From an uncultured bacterium (GTDB taxonomy: Bacteria > Cyanobacteriota > Vampirovibrionia > Gastranaerophilales > Gastranaerophilaceae), in assembly GCA_948964545.1 (NCBI GenBank), contig CAREDV010000004.1, positions 62,001-126,000 of the forward strand: a DNA stretch of 64,000 nucleotides, read 5' to 3'. The notes beneath the pieces are model-generated. The model was not told where the DNA came from and searched no databases. It saw only the letters and a program-made list of their open reading frames with translations. Each line of letters opens with the position of its first letter. Within the stretch, counting starts at the first letter, position 1. Below, piece by piece: positions 41,182-48,919 of this stretch. Made by a program: the position numbers and the translations under genes.

Positions 41182-41856
41182 TTATTGAGGCATTTCAGGT
41201 GCTTGTGGAGGAATATTTTGAGGTCCGTTTGTATCAGCTTGCTGAGGCGTTTCTACAACGCTTGACGGATCTCTTTGTGCATATAATTTAACTTGTAGAT
41301 TTATAAGCAAAATCCTTTTATTTTTTTCATAAGGTAAAATTTCTATTTTCGAGATTTCTAAGAAATGTTCATGCTTATAAAGTTCACGTAGAAAACTCTC
41401 AAAATTCGAATAGTTAGCAATCATTTCTGCTGTAATTCTACAAACATGATATTTATTGCCGACATTTTTTACAAAGTTGTCATCCTGAGGGTCATAATCA
41501 TATTTTATAGAGCGGGTTTTTATTTTGTTCTCTCGCATCAACTGCAATATTTCACTAAACTCATCAGATATAACACTTTCAGTATCAGTACCGCCGTTAA
41601 TAGATTTGAAAAAAGCTTTTACCATATTTTCGTTTTCAATTTTTTTAGCTTCAATATTATCCTGAAGGCCTTTAAGCTTTCTTTCTGCATCAGCTAATGT
41701 TGTCGTTTGGTTTTTATATTCGTTTTGAATATTTGTAATTCTTTGAATTTCAGGAATAATTTTTGAAAGCAGAAAACCGAATACTGCAATTGAACCTACA
41801 AAAACAGATACAGCAATTTTAAATTTTTTCAAATATACTTTGTAATCTTCAGCCAA
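41182..41856 (-). CDS. pilO: Type IV pilus assembly protein PilO-like
   Basis: This 224-residue inner-membrane protein has one N-terminal helix (about 13-33), a coiled coil (about 38-72), and a ferredoxin-like C-terminal domain. It lies 12 bases after the PilM-PilN fusion, as expected for the PilMNO alignment complex. The tail is Pro/Gln-rich. The call rests on architecture and context. Confidence 0.75.
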   Translation of the reverse strand: MAEDYKVYLKKFKIAVSVFVGSIAVFGFLLSKIIPEIQRITNIQNEYKNQTTTLADAERKLKGLQDNIEAKKIENENMVKAFFKSINGGTDTESVISDEFSEILQLMRENKIKTRSIKYDYDPQDDNFVKNVGNKYHVCRITAEMIANYSNFESFLRELYKHEHFLEISKIEILPYEKNKRILLINLQVKLYAQRDPSSVVETPQQADTNGPQNIPPQAPEMPQ

Positions 41857-41868
41857 TGTAATTTCTCC

Positions 41869-43569
41869 TTACTTATCTTTTCCAAAGTTTAACAACGGTT
41901 TGTTCAGCAGTCCGCCTTTATTTTCTTCTGCAGCAGGCTGTGCCTGGTTATTTTCAGCAGGCGCTGGGGCAGGATTTAGCTCTGCTGCCGTCATATTTGT
42001 AATTTCAAATTCATAATCCGACGGAGCATTCGGATCAATAGTAACTGCATCATCTACTGATTTTGATTTCATTTCTAATTTATGAAGTCTTAATTTTGTA
42101 TCAATTAAAGAATCTTTCATATTTCTATAGAATGTATAAACATCCTCAACATTAGATGCTTCACCTTTAATATCAAGTTTTCCGTCATCTTTTGCCGTAA
42201 AATATGTCAGCCATAAATTTTTAGGTACAGCTTCACCTAGAGCTGTATAAGACATTAGTTTTGAACGATTTGTACCCAAAACTTTTTTAATTTCAGCATT
42301 TACGTCAAAATTGCCTGATTTATTTTGTTCATCTTCAAGTTTTTTAACCTGAGCCTGAACTCTTTGGAGATTTGAGTTAAGTTCATCAAGCTGTACCTGT
42401 TTTTTATTTGCAACCATTGGTATAACCAGGAACAAAATAATTGCAGGAACAAGAATAATAAGTGCAAATATCAAAGCAATGTTACGCGCATTGTTAGGTG
42501 AAATATCAAATTCAGTTGAACCTAACACAACATGAACAGGTTCATCTGGATTTTCAATAACGCCGTCACCACCGCCTGCCTGTCCTGTAAAATTAAATTT
42601 AACAGGCATATTAACTGCATTACCTGTACCAATACCAATTGCTTCCAATGAAATTTTGCGTGCAGTATCTTCAAGAACTTCCAAGCTTGTTGGAATAACA
42701 TCCTGTTTTTTAAAGCTGTTATTTTCCAAATAATTTACAATACAGTCAACAGACATTCTGTTTGTCAGAAGTTCCGCACTTACTAAATCTGTTTCTGAGA
42801 TTACATACAAATAATTAGCAGGATAGCTCATTAATGTAATCTGAGCTGAAGCATTAATTGCATTATAAATTTCTTCACCCTCAAAGGATTTTATTGCAAG
42901 AGGTTCTTCATAATAATCAATTAAATTTTTGCCGACCATAGAACAAATTGAATACCCGTTTTGGGATAAAAGCATCAAGTTCCATGATACACCGTCTTTC
43001 AACTGCTCCTCAATAAGTCCAGAAAACGCAAGAGCTTTCATAATAGAAGTTAATGAAACTTCAATGCCAGCAAGTGTTGCCCCAAGCTCTGTCAATGCAT
43101 TTTTAATATCTTCAATAACATTTTTTTGAACAGCCGAATAAAAAAGTTTACGCATATCGCCAGTCTGCATGCCGCCTGCATCTATCCAGCTGATTAAAGG
43201 CTCATAACGTCTAAAAATATATGACTGTTCAGCCTCAGAAGTTAAAGCTTCAGTAACAGCTTCGTCATTCAAAAGAATAGACAAATCCATTTTACCTAAA
43301 AGCACTAAAGGAATGTTTAAAACGACATTACTTTTGATATTTATCTTTAATTCATCAAAAAGCTCAGTAACTGCATTTTTAAACGCTTCCATACTTGCGA
43401 TTTCTCTTAATGAATCGTTATATTCAAGAGGTCTGTATGCATAATTTCTTACAACTTTAGCATTTACATCAATGTCAATAAGTTCCAGCCCTACACTGGG
43501 AGTAATTGATAAATAAACTGTATTTTTCTTCCCTGCTCCAAATTGAGATAAAATATTATTTAAATCCAT
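41869..43569 (-). CDS. PilM-PilN fusion protein of the type IV pilus
   Basis: Residues 1-330 resemble PilM (actin-like, cytoplasmic). A membrane helix at 363-386 is followed by a coiled coil and a PilN-like periplasmic domain (about 390-535), then an Ala/Pro-rich tail. Normally PilM and PilN are separate and interact through the PilN N-terminus; here they are one 566-residue chain. An alternative is a single-chain PilN-like secretin-system protein (GspL type). Confidence 0.75.
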   Translation of the reverse strand: MDLNNILSQFGAGKKNTVYLSITPSVGLELIDIDVNAKVVRNYAYRPLEYNDSLREIASMEAFKNAVTELFDELKINIKSNVVLNIPLVLLGKMDLSILLNDEAVTEALTSEAEQSYIFRRYEPLISWIDAGGMQTGDMRKLFYSAVQKNVIEDIKNALTELGATLAGIEVSLTSIMKALAFSGLIEEQLKDGVSWNLMLLSQNGYSICSMVGKNLIDYYEEPLAIKSFEGEEIYNAINASAQITLMSYPANYLYVISETDLVSAELLTNRMSVDCIVNYLENNSFKKQDVIPTSLEVLEDTARKISLEAIGIGTGNAVNMPVKFNFTGQAGGGDGVIENPDEPVHVVLGSTEFDISPNNARNIALIFALIILVPAIILFLVIPMVANKKQVQLDELNSNLQRVQAQVKKLEDEQNKSGNFDVNAEIKKVLGTNRSKLMSYTALGEAVPKNLWLTYFTAKDDGKLDIKGEASNVEDVYTFYRNMKDSLIDTKLRLHKLEMKSKSVDDAVTIDPNAPSDYEFEITNMTAAELNPAPAPAENNQAQPAAEENKGGLLNKPLLNFGKDK

Positions 43570-43633
43570 AACATCTTTTTCTTATTATATTTACTAATAT
43601 CCTTTTTTATTATACAATACTTTTAATAAAGTT

Positions 43634-43656
43634 TGTAAATTTAACATAAATTTACA
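43634..43656 (+). promoter_or_regulatory. Perfect 10-bp inverted repeat upstream of nadA
   Basis: TGTAAATTTA and TAAATTTACA are separated by ACA and end 22 bases before the nadA start, downstream of a TATACAAT box (about 43612). Position and symmetry fit a repressor operator for NAD synthesis. NrtR is one candidate binder. Confidence 0.7.
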
Positions 43657-43678
43657 CTAAATGTAGGAGATTTACCCA

Positions 43679-44590
43679 ATGAATGAGCTGATAGAAAAAA
43701 TTAATAAACTGAAAAAAGAAAAAAATGCGGTTATCTTAGCACATTGTTATCAAAACGAAGAAATTGACCAGGTCGCTGATTTTGTTGGTGATTCTTTATA
43801 TTTGAGTCAAATGGCGGCTAAAACTGATGCTGATATTATTCTTTTTGCAGGTGTTTATTTTATGGCTCAAACTGCAAAAATTTTGAACCCTGACAAAAAG
43901 GTTCTTCTGCCAAGGTTAGAATCAGGATGCAAAATGGCGGATATGATTTCACTAAATCAATTGAGAGAATTTAAAAGCAAACATCCAAACATTCCAACTG
44001 TATGTTACATTAATTCTACAGCAGAAGTTAAAGCCGAATGTGATATGTGCTGTACAAGCTCAAATGCGGTTAAAGTTGTAAAAAGTATGGGGGCTGATAA
44101 AATTTTATTCTTACCTGATACATATTTAGGCAAATGGGTTGAATCACAATTGGGCTGCCTTGAAGTTATTACATACCCTGGCTTCTGCCCGACACATTTG
44201 CAAATCAGGCCAGAAGATATTGAAAACGCAAGAGCAAAATACCCAAATGCAGAAGTTCTTGCCCACCCTGAATGCCACCAGTCTGTTACAAAACTTGCAG
44301 ATTATGTGGGCTCTACAACAGGTATTATGAAATACGCAATAGAGAGCGATAAAAAACAATTTATTATTGCCACAGAAAAAGGGGTCGTCGATAGGCTTAC
44401 AAGAGATTATCCAGAAAAAGAGTTTATTCTTATAAAAGAAAATATTGTATGCTCCAATATGAAATGGCATACACTCACAGATATATATAATGCTCTTGAC
44501 AGAGAAGAACACGAGATTAATGTAGATAAAGACCTAGCATCAAAAGCTTTAAATTGTATTAATCGTATGCTCGAGGTGTCAAATGGATGA
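43679..44590 (+). CDS. nadA: Quinolinate synthase NadA
   Basis: The 303-residue protein has AVILAHCYQNEEIDQVADFVGDSL, the [4Fe-4S]-binding Cys in SECKMAD-like, CDMCCTSSN and HPECHQSV segments. It condenses iminoaspartate with dihydroxyacetone phosphate to form quinolinate. No nadB or nadC is adjacent. It overlaps rlmB by 8 bases. Confidence 0.95.
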   Translation: MNELIEKINKLKKEKNAVILAHCYQNEEIDQVADFVGDSLYLSQMAAKTDADIILFAGVYFMAQTAKILNPDKKVLLPRLESGCKMADMISLNQLREFKSKHPNIPTVCYINSTAEVKAECDMCCTSSNAVKVVKSMGADKILFLPDTYLGKWVESQLGCLEVITYPGFCPTHLQIRPEDIENARAKYPNAEVLAHPECHQSVTKLADYVGSTTGIMKYAIESDKKQFIIATEKGVVDRLTRDYPEKEFILIKENIVCSNMKWHTLTDIYNALDREEHEINVDKDLASKALNCINRMLEVSNG

Positions 44591-45314
44591 TATAATTTTT
44601 GGTAAAAACGCGGTAACAGAAGCTATTTTAGGCGGCAGAGAGATTAATAAAATTCTTATATCAAAAAATATTCACTCTGATGCTAAATTAAATAAAATTA
44701 AAGAACTTGCACGCGAAAACGGAATTGTTTTTCAATTTGTAGCCCGAGAAAAATTCCTGCCTTATGCTGAATTCAACCATCAGGGAGTAATCGCTCAAAT
44801 CTCGCCTATTCAATATAAGGATTTGGACGATTTTCTTGAAGAAAAACATGAAAACGCATCCATAGTAATTCTTGACGGTATTGAAGATTCACATAACCTC
44901 GGTGCAATAATCAGAACCTGTGTATGCGCGGGAGTTTCAGGGATTATAATTCCATCTAGACGCAATGTTCAGGTTAACGCAATCGTTGAAAAAACAAGCG
45001 CTGGTGCTATAAATCATATACCAATCATTAAAGTAAACAGCCTTGTGAATGCAGTCCAAAAGTTAAAAAATTCCGACTGGTGGGTAGTTGCAACTGATGC
45101 AAGTGCAAAAGATAATTATTATGATGTTAAATACAACGACATGAATTTTGCACTCATTATGGGCGCAGAACATGCAGGAGTTTCAAAATCATTGTTGAAA
45201 CTTTCGGATTTTATCGTAAAAATCCCAATGTTAAAAGAATTTAACTCACTTAACGTTTCAAATGCACTGAGCGCAATAATTTTTGAAACAGTTAGACAAA
45301 AATTAAAAAATTGA
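44583..45314 (+). CDS. rlmB: SpoU/TrmH-family rRNA 2'-O-methyltransferase (RlmB-like)
   Basis: The 243-residue SPOUT enzyme has an N-terminal substrate-binding domain (IIFGKNAVTEAI) and the knot motifs DGIEDSHNLGAIIRTC, LIMGAEHAGVS and LNVSNALSAIIFE. RlmB methylates G2251 of 23S rRNA; the exact target here is inferred. Translation is coupled to nadA by overlap. Confidence 0.92.
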   Translation: MDDIIFGKNAVTEAILGGREINKILISKNIHSDAKLNKIKELARENGIVFQFVAREKFLPYAEFNHQGVIAQISPIQYKDLDDFLEEKHENASIVILDGIEDSHNLGAIIRTCVCAGVSGIIIPSRRNVQVNAIVEKTSAGAINHIPIIKVNSLVNAVQKLKNSDWWVVATDASAKDNYYDVKYNDMNFALIMGAEHAGVSKSLLKLSDFIVKIPMLKEFNSLNVSNALSAIIFETVRQKLKN

Positions 45315-45338
45315 TTATAATTATATCAGGAGATAGAA

Positions 45339-46337
45339 ATGAAAAAAGAGCTTGAGAAATACGGACTAATGTCTGAAGACATTTCTGACGAAAACATTGA
45401 TTTTCATGAACTTGATTCAGATGATGATGATAATGTTTTAGAATCTGTTGAAGATCCTAAAGTTCAGGAAAACTTGACATCTGTAAATTCAGACGATAGT
45501 GTAAGAATTTATCTGCAGCAAATCGGTAAAATTCCGCTTCTATCATCTGAAGAAGAATATGATTTAGCTAAAAAAATCTATGAAGACAAAGATGAATTTT
45601 CTAAAAATCTTCTTGTTAATGCAAACTTACGCCTTGTTGTAAGTATTGCAAAAAAATACATAGGACGCGGGCTATCTTTTCTTGACTTAATCCAAGAGGG
45701 AAATATGGGCTTGATGAAAGCTGCAGGAAGATTTGATTACACGAAAGGCTACAAATTTTCAACTTATGCGACATGGTGGATTCAACAATCAATCACACGT
45801 GCAATCGCTGATAAAGCAAGAATTATCAGACTGCCGATACACATGATTGAATCACTGGGCAAAATTCGCCGTGCCACAATCGATTTGACGACAGAACTCG
45901 GTCATGCTCCGACAAAACAGGAAATTGCATACCGTTTAGGTGTTCCCGTAAGCAAACTTACAGCAATTGTAAAATCAGCTCAATCAACAATCAGTATGGA
46001 AACTCCTGCAAATTCCTCGGAAGATTCCTCAAAAATCGCAGACTTTATTGTTGATGAAGATTCAATTGCTCCCGAAAACAGAGTTTCGCAGGAAAATCTT
46101 TTTGAAGACATAAGAAAAATGCTTAACCAGTTAAGCCCGAAAGAACGCGACGTACTGATTTTGCGCTACGGACTTGATAACAACGGAGCTAAAAAGACAC
46201 TTGATGAAATCGGTTCGCAATACGGTGTATCAAGAGAACGCATCCGACAGATTGAAAACCGTGCAATCGCAAAACTTAAAAAACTTTGCAAAAACAAAAA
46301 GCTTTCAGTAGGTTTGAAAAATTATTTCGGTGAATAA
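45339..46337 (+). CDS. rpoD: RNA polymerase sigma-70 factor (RpoD/SigA-type)
   Basis: The 332-residue factor has region 1.2 (DSVRIYLQQIGKIPLLSSEEE), region 2 (NLRLVVSIAKKYIGRGLSFLDLIQEGNMGLMKA and YKFSTYATWWIQQSITRAI), region 3 and region 4 (GVSRERIRQIENRAIAKLKK). Region 1.1 is short and acidic. It is the size of group 1/2 cyanobacterial sigmas. I cannot tell whether it is the primary sigma. Confidence 0.93.
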   Translation: MKKELEKYGLMSEDISDENIDFHELDSDDDDNVLESVEDPKVQENLTSVNSDDSVRIYLQQIGKIPLLSSEEEYDLAKKIYEDKDEFSKNLLVNANLRLVVSIAKKYIGRGLSFLDLIQEGNMGLMKAAGRFDYTKGYKFSTYATWWIQQSITRAIADKARIIRLPIHMIESLGKIRRATIDLTTELGHAPTKQEIAYRLGVPVSKLTAIVKSAQSTISMETPANSSEDSSKIADFIVDEDSIAPENRVSQENLFEDIRKMLNQLSPKERDVLILRYGLDNNGAKKTLDEIGSQYGVSRERIRQIENRAIAKLKKLCKNKKLSVGLKNYFGE

Positions 46338-46366
46338 AAAAGCTTCCATTTGGAAGCTTTTTTATT
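46333..46366. terminator. Terminator after rpoD
   Basis: AATAAAAAAGCTTCCA pairs with TGGAAGCTTTTTTATT, a 16-bp palindrome that works both ways between rpoD and the convergent Xre gene. Confidence 0.85.
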
Positions 46367-46583
46367 CTAATTCTTTTATAAATTTATTTATATCAATATC
46401 TAAAATCCTTGCTATCTTATAAAGATTATAAAAAGATATACCTTTCTCGCCGCGTTCTACCGTCCCAATTTGTGATAATCCACAATTTGCAAGAACTGCA
46501 AGTTGTTCTTGCGACAAACTTTTCTTTTTTCTTGCATTTCGTATAAACAAACCTAATTCTTGCTCAAATAATTTTTTATCCAT
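46362..46583 (-). CDS. Small Xre-family repressor-like protein
   Basis: This 73-residue HTH_3 protein (FIRNARKKKSLSQEQLAVLANCGLSQIGTVERGEKG) is similar in size and layout to the protein at 28146. It is divergent from a small gene across a promoter with a 12-bp inverted repeat. Confidence 0.88.
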   Translation of the reverse strand: MDKKLFEQELGLFIRNARKKKSLSQEQLAVLANCGLSQIGTVERGEKGISFYNLYKIARILDIDINKFIKELE

Positions 46584-46600
46584 TTTTTAATTATACACTA

Positions 46601-46653
46601 TTGACTTTTTTCTTTCCAGTTGCTATAGTATAGATACTTACACTATAGCAACT
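46601..46653 (+). promoter_or_regulatory. Promoter with 12-bp inverted-repeat operator
   Basis: TTGACT (46601-46606), 17 bases, then TATAGT (46624-46629). AGTTGCTATAGT (46618-46629) contains the -10 box and is the perfect inverted copy of ACTATAGCAACT (46642-46653). Binding of the Xre protein would block transcription of the small gene. Confidence 0.8.
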
Positions 46654-46680
46654 AATTATTTGCAAAAGAAAGGATTATTA

Positions 46681-46869
46681 ATGAATAATAATGAAATCTT
46701 AAAACAATTATCAGAAGAAAACTACAATCTTGCCGCAATTTTTAAAGAATTCTGTAATAGTAAAGAAAACAGATATATTGAACAATGTCAACAACTCTCC
46801 ACACTTGCTGATATTATGTTTGAAAAATGTGATAAACTATTATACAAACTAAAAGAGGACATGGAATAA
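46681..46869 (+). CDS. Unknown 62-residue helical protein under Xre-type control
   Basis: Starts MNNNEILKQLSEENYNLAAIF, with an AAAGGA site upstream. It is helical and charged, with four Cys. It is expressed from an operator-bearing promoter opposite the Xre gene and has its own terminator. It may be an antirepressor or an effector; nothing in the sequence decides. Confidence 0.6.
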   Translation: MNNNEILKQLSEENYNLAAIFKEFCNSKENRYIEQCQQLSTLADIMFEKCDKLLYKLKEDME

Positions 46870-46890
46870 ACCAAAGTCCTCTTTTTATAT
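46851..46890 (+). terminator. Terminator of the 62-residue gene
   Basis: AAAAGAGGAC pairs with GTCCTCTTTT across 15 bases that include the stop codon, followed by T residues. Confidence 0.75.
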
Positions 46891-46904
46891 TTTCATTTAT
46901 TCAG

Positions 46905-47969
46905 TTATTCAGCATCTTTGTTGATGTCTTTAATGCTCAATGCAATTCTGTGTTCTTGCGGAGTGAATTTCTTAATAAGAACTTCCACACTGTCGCCAAC
47001 TTTGAATGTATTGAACGGATTGATATTTTCATCGCTCATTTCAGATACAGGTAATAAAGCTTCTACACCCGGGAAAATATTAATAAATGCACCAAAACCT
47101 GTTACTTTATTAACTGTTCCTTTAATTACCTGACCTTCTTCAAATTGACCTTCGATTTGCTGCCATGGATCTTCACCCATTCTTTTCAAAGACAATGAAA
47201 TTCTTTTCAATTCGTTGTCAATTTTGATGATTTTAACTTCAATAGTTTCGCCTAAAGAAATTACATCTGACGGATGTTTAATTCTTGACCAAGAAATTTC
47301 AGAAATCGGTAATAAACCGTCAATACCGTTGATATCAACAAAAGCACCGAAATCAGCAATTCTTACAACTTCACCTTTAACAACCATATCTTCTTCAAGT
47401 TCTGACAAAATATTGTCTACAACCTGATCGCGTTGTTCAGCAACAGCCTGTCTTTGAGATAAGATAAGTTTATTTTTCTTAGGATCAGCTTCCAAAACTT
47501 TAACTTCGATTTTTGTATCAACCAAGCCGTCAAACGGAGTGCCTGTTCTTAATTGAGATGAAGGAATGAAACCTTTCAAATCTGCAACATCAACTAATAC
47601 ACCGCCTTTAACGATAGAAACAACTTTTGCCAAAATTGTATCGCCTTGAATTTTAGCATCATTAAGCTGTGCCCAAGCTTGAGCAAATGCAAGTCTTTTA
47701 AGAGAAAGAAGCATACCTTCTTCGTCATTTTCTTCTTTTAATACATAAAATTCTCTTTCATCACCCATTTCCAAAGTTTCATCTGATGAAGAAACTTCTT
47801 TGTTAGGCAAGAAAGCTTCTGTTTTAGCACCTTTAACACTTACAAGGTAGCCGTCGTTTTCTTTTTTCATAACTGTACCTTCAACGATATCAGCTACAGA
47901 AAAAGATTTTGAGAAAGATTCTTCTAACAATCTTTCGAATTCATCCATTTTGTCTAATGTTTGTGTCAT
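46905..47969 (-). CDS. rpsA: 30S ribosomal protein S1
   Basis: The 354-residue protein has four S1 OB-fold domains (about 18-88, 105-170, 190-258, 276-345; for example GEVVRIADFGAFVDINGIDGLLP and GTVNKVTGFGAFINIFPGVEALLP). This four-domain size resembles S1 of Cyanobacteria and Firmicutes, against six domains in E. coli. It starts two bases after ispH, its ribosome binding site lying inside the ispH end. Confidence 0.94.
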   Translation of the reverse strand: MTQTLDKMDEFERLLEESFSKSFSVADIVEGTVMKKENDGYLVSVKGAKTEAFLPNKEVSSSDETLEMGDEREFYVLKEENDEEGMLLSLKRLAFAQAWAQLNDAKIQGDTILAKVVSIVKGGVLVDVADLKGFIPSSQLRTGTPFDGLVDTKIEVKVLEADPKKNKLILSQRQAVAEQRDQVVDNILSELEEDMVVKGEVVRIADFGAFVDINGIDGLLPISEISWSRIKHPSDVISLGETIEVKIIKIDNELKRISLSLKRMGEDPWQQIEGQFEEGQVIKGTVNKVTGFGAFINIFPGVEALLPVSEMSDENINPFNTFKVGDSVEVLIKKFTPQEHRIALSIKDINKDAE

Positions 47970-47971
47970 TT

Positions 47972-48841
47972 TTAAATATCTCCTTCTAATTTTTCTATGA
48001 CTTTTTCTATAATATTTTGCGGAGTTGACGCTCCTGCTGTGATTGAAATATTTTGAGAGCTTTCAATCAAATCTCTATAGTTAATTAATTCACTGTCATT
48101 TTCAATGTGAATTGTTTTTGTAATATCTTTCAAAATTTCAGCTAAATGAGTTGTATTGGCACTTTTTTTAGAGCCCACTACAATTACCAAATCACTTTCT
48201 TTTGCAAGTTCTGTTGCCTCTGTTTGCCGCATAGAAGTACTTTGACAAATTGTATTTGCAACATGAAGTTCTTTAGCAATTGAAGTTAAATACTCAACAA
48301 TAGCATTTAAAGTAGTAATTCTTTGAGTAGTTTGAACAACAACACCAACGCGTTTATGAGATTTAATCTTCTGTTCTAACTTTTTTAACTGTTCAGGATT
48401 TGCAGCAACAACTACATTTTCACTCCAGAGCTCAGCATTTGCTCTAATAGCAACAACTTCTGGATGCTCAGATTTTCCGACAATAACAACAAAATAGCCG
48501 TCTTTAGCAAGTTCAACAGCTTTTTGTTGAACTTTTTTAACATCAAGACAGGTCAAATCAACAGGTTCAAACCCTGCCTGTTTAATCTTTTCAATCACCT
48601 GCGGACTTTCGCCATGACTTCTTATAACACAAATTCCGTCGCCTTTTTCGGGAATTTCTGTTAAAGTCTTAATACCTAAACTTTCCAACTCATTAATAAC
48701 ATCGGAATTATGAATAAGTTCGCCAAGTACAAACACATTTTTATCGGGGTTTTCAAATTTTAATTTCTTAGCAGTTTCAACGGCTCTTTTAACACCGTAA
48801 CAAAATCCTGCAAATTTAGCTAGTTTAATATTTTTTGGCAA
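47972..48841 (-). CDS. ispH: 4-hydroxy-3-methylbut-2-enyl diphosphate reductase IspH
   Basis: The 289-residue iron-sulfur enzyme has the three conserved Cys in GFCYGVKRAV, LTCLDV and TICQSTSMRQ, and the SHGE motif. It makes IPP and DMAPP in the last MEP step. The ispH-rpsA pairing is known in Clostridia as a fusion or adjacent pair. Confidence 0.96.
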   Translation of the reverse strand: MPKNIKLAKFAGFCYGVKRAVETAKKLKFENPDKNVFVLGELIHNSDVINELESLGIKTLTEIPEKGDGICVIRSHGESPQVIEKIKQAGFEPVDLTCLDVKKVQQKAVELAKDGYFVVIVGKSEHPEVVAIRANAELWSENVVVAANPEQLKKLEQKIKSHKRVGVVVQTTQRITTLNAIVEYLTSIAKELHVANTICQSTSMRQTEATELAKESDLVIVVGSKKSANTTHLAEILKDITKTIHIENDSELINYRDLIESSQNISITAGASTPQNIIEKVIEKLEGDI

Positions 48842-48919
48842 TTTAAAATTGTCTGCTTTCTAAAGAACTCGCGAGAAATTCTCGCTGTAATTCAATTAGA
48901 CAATAAACAAAATTGAAAA

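Noticed and set aside
48842..48919. Terminator at the GCGAG/CTCGC hairpin before ispH
   Set aside because: The stem is short and no T tract follows. It lies upstream of ispH and was not called.
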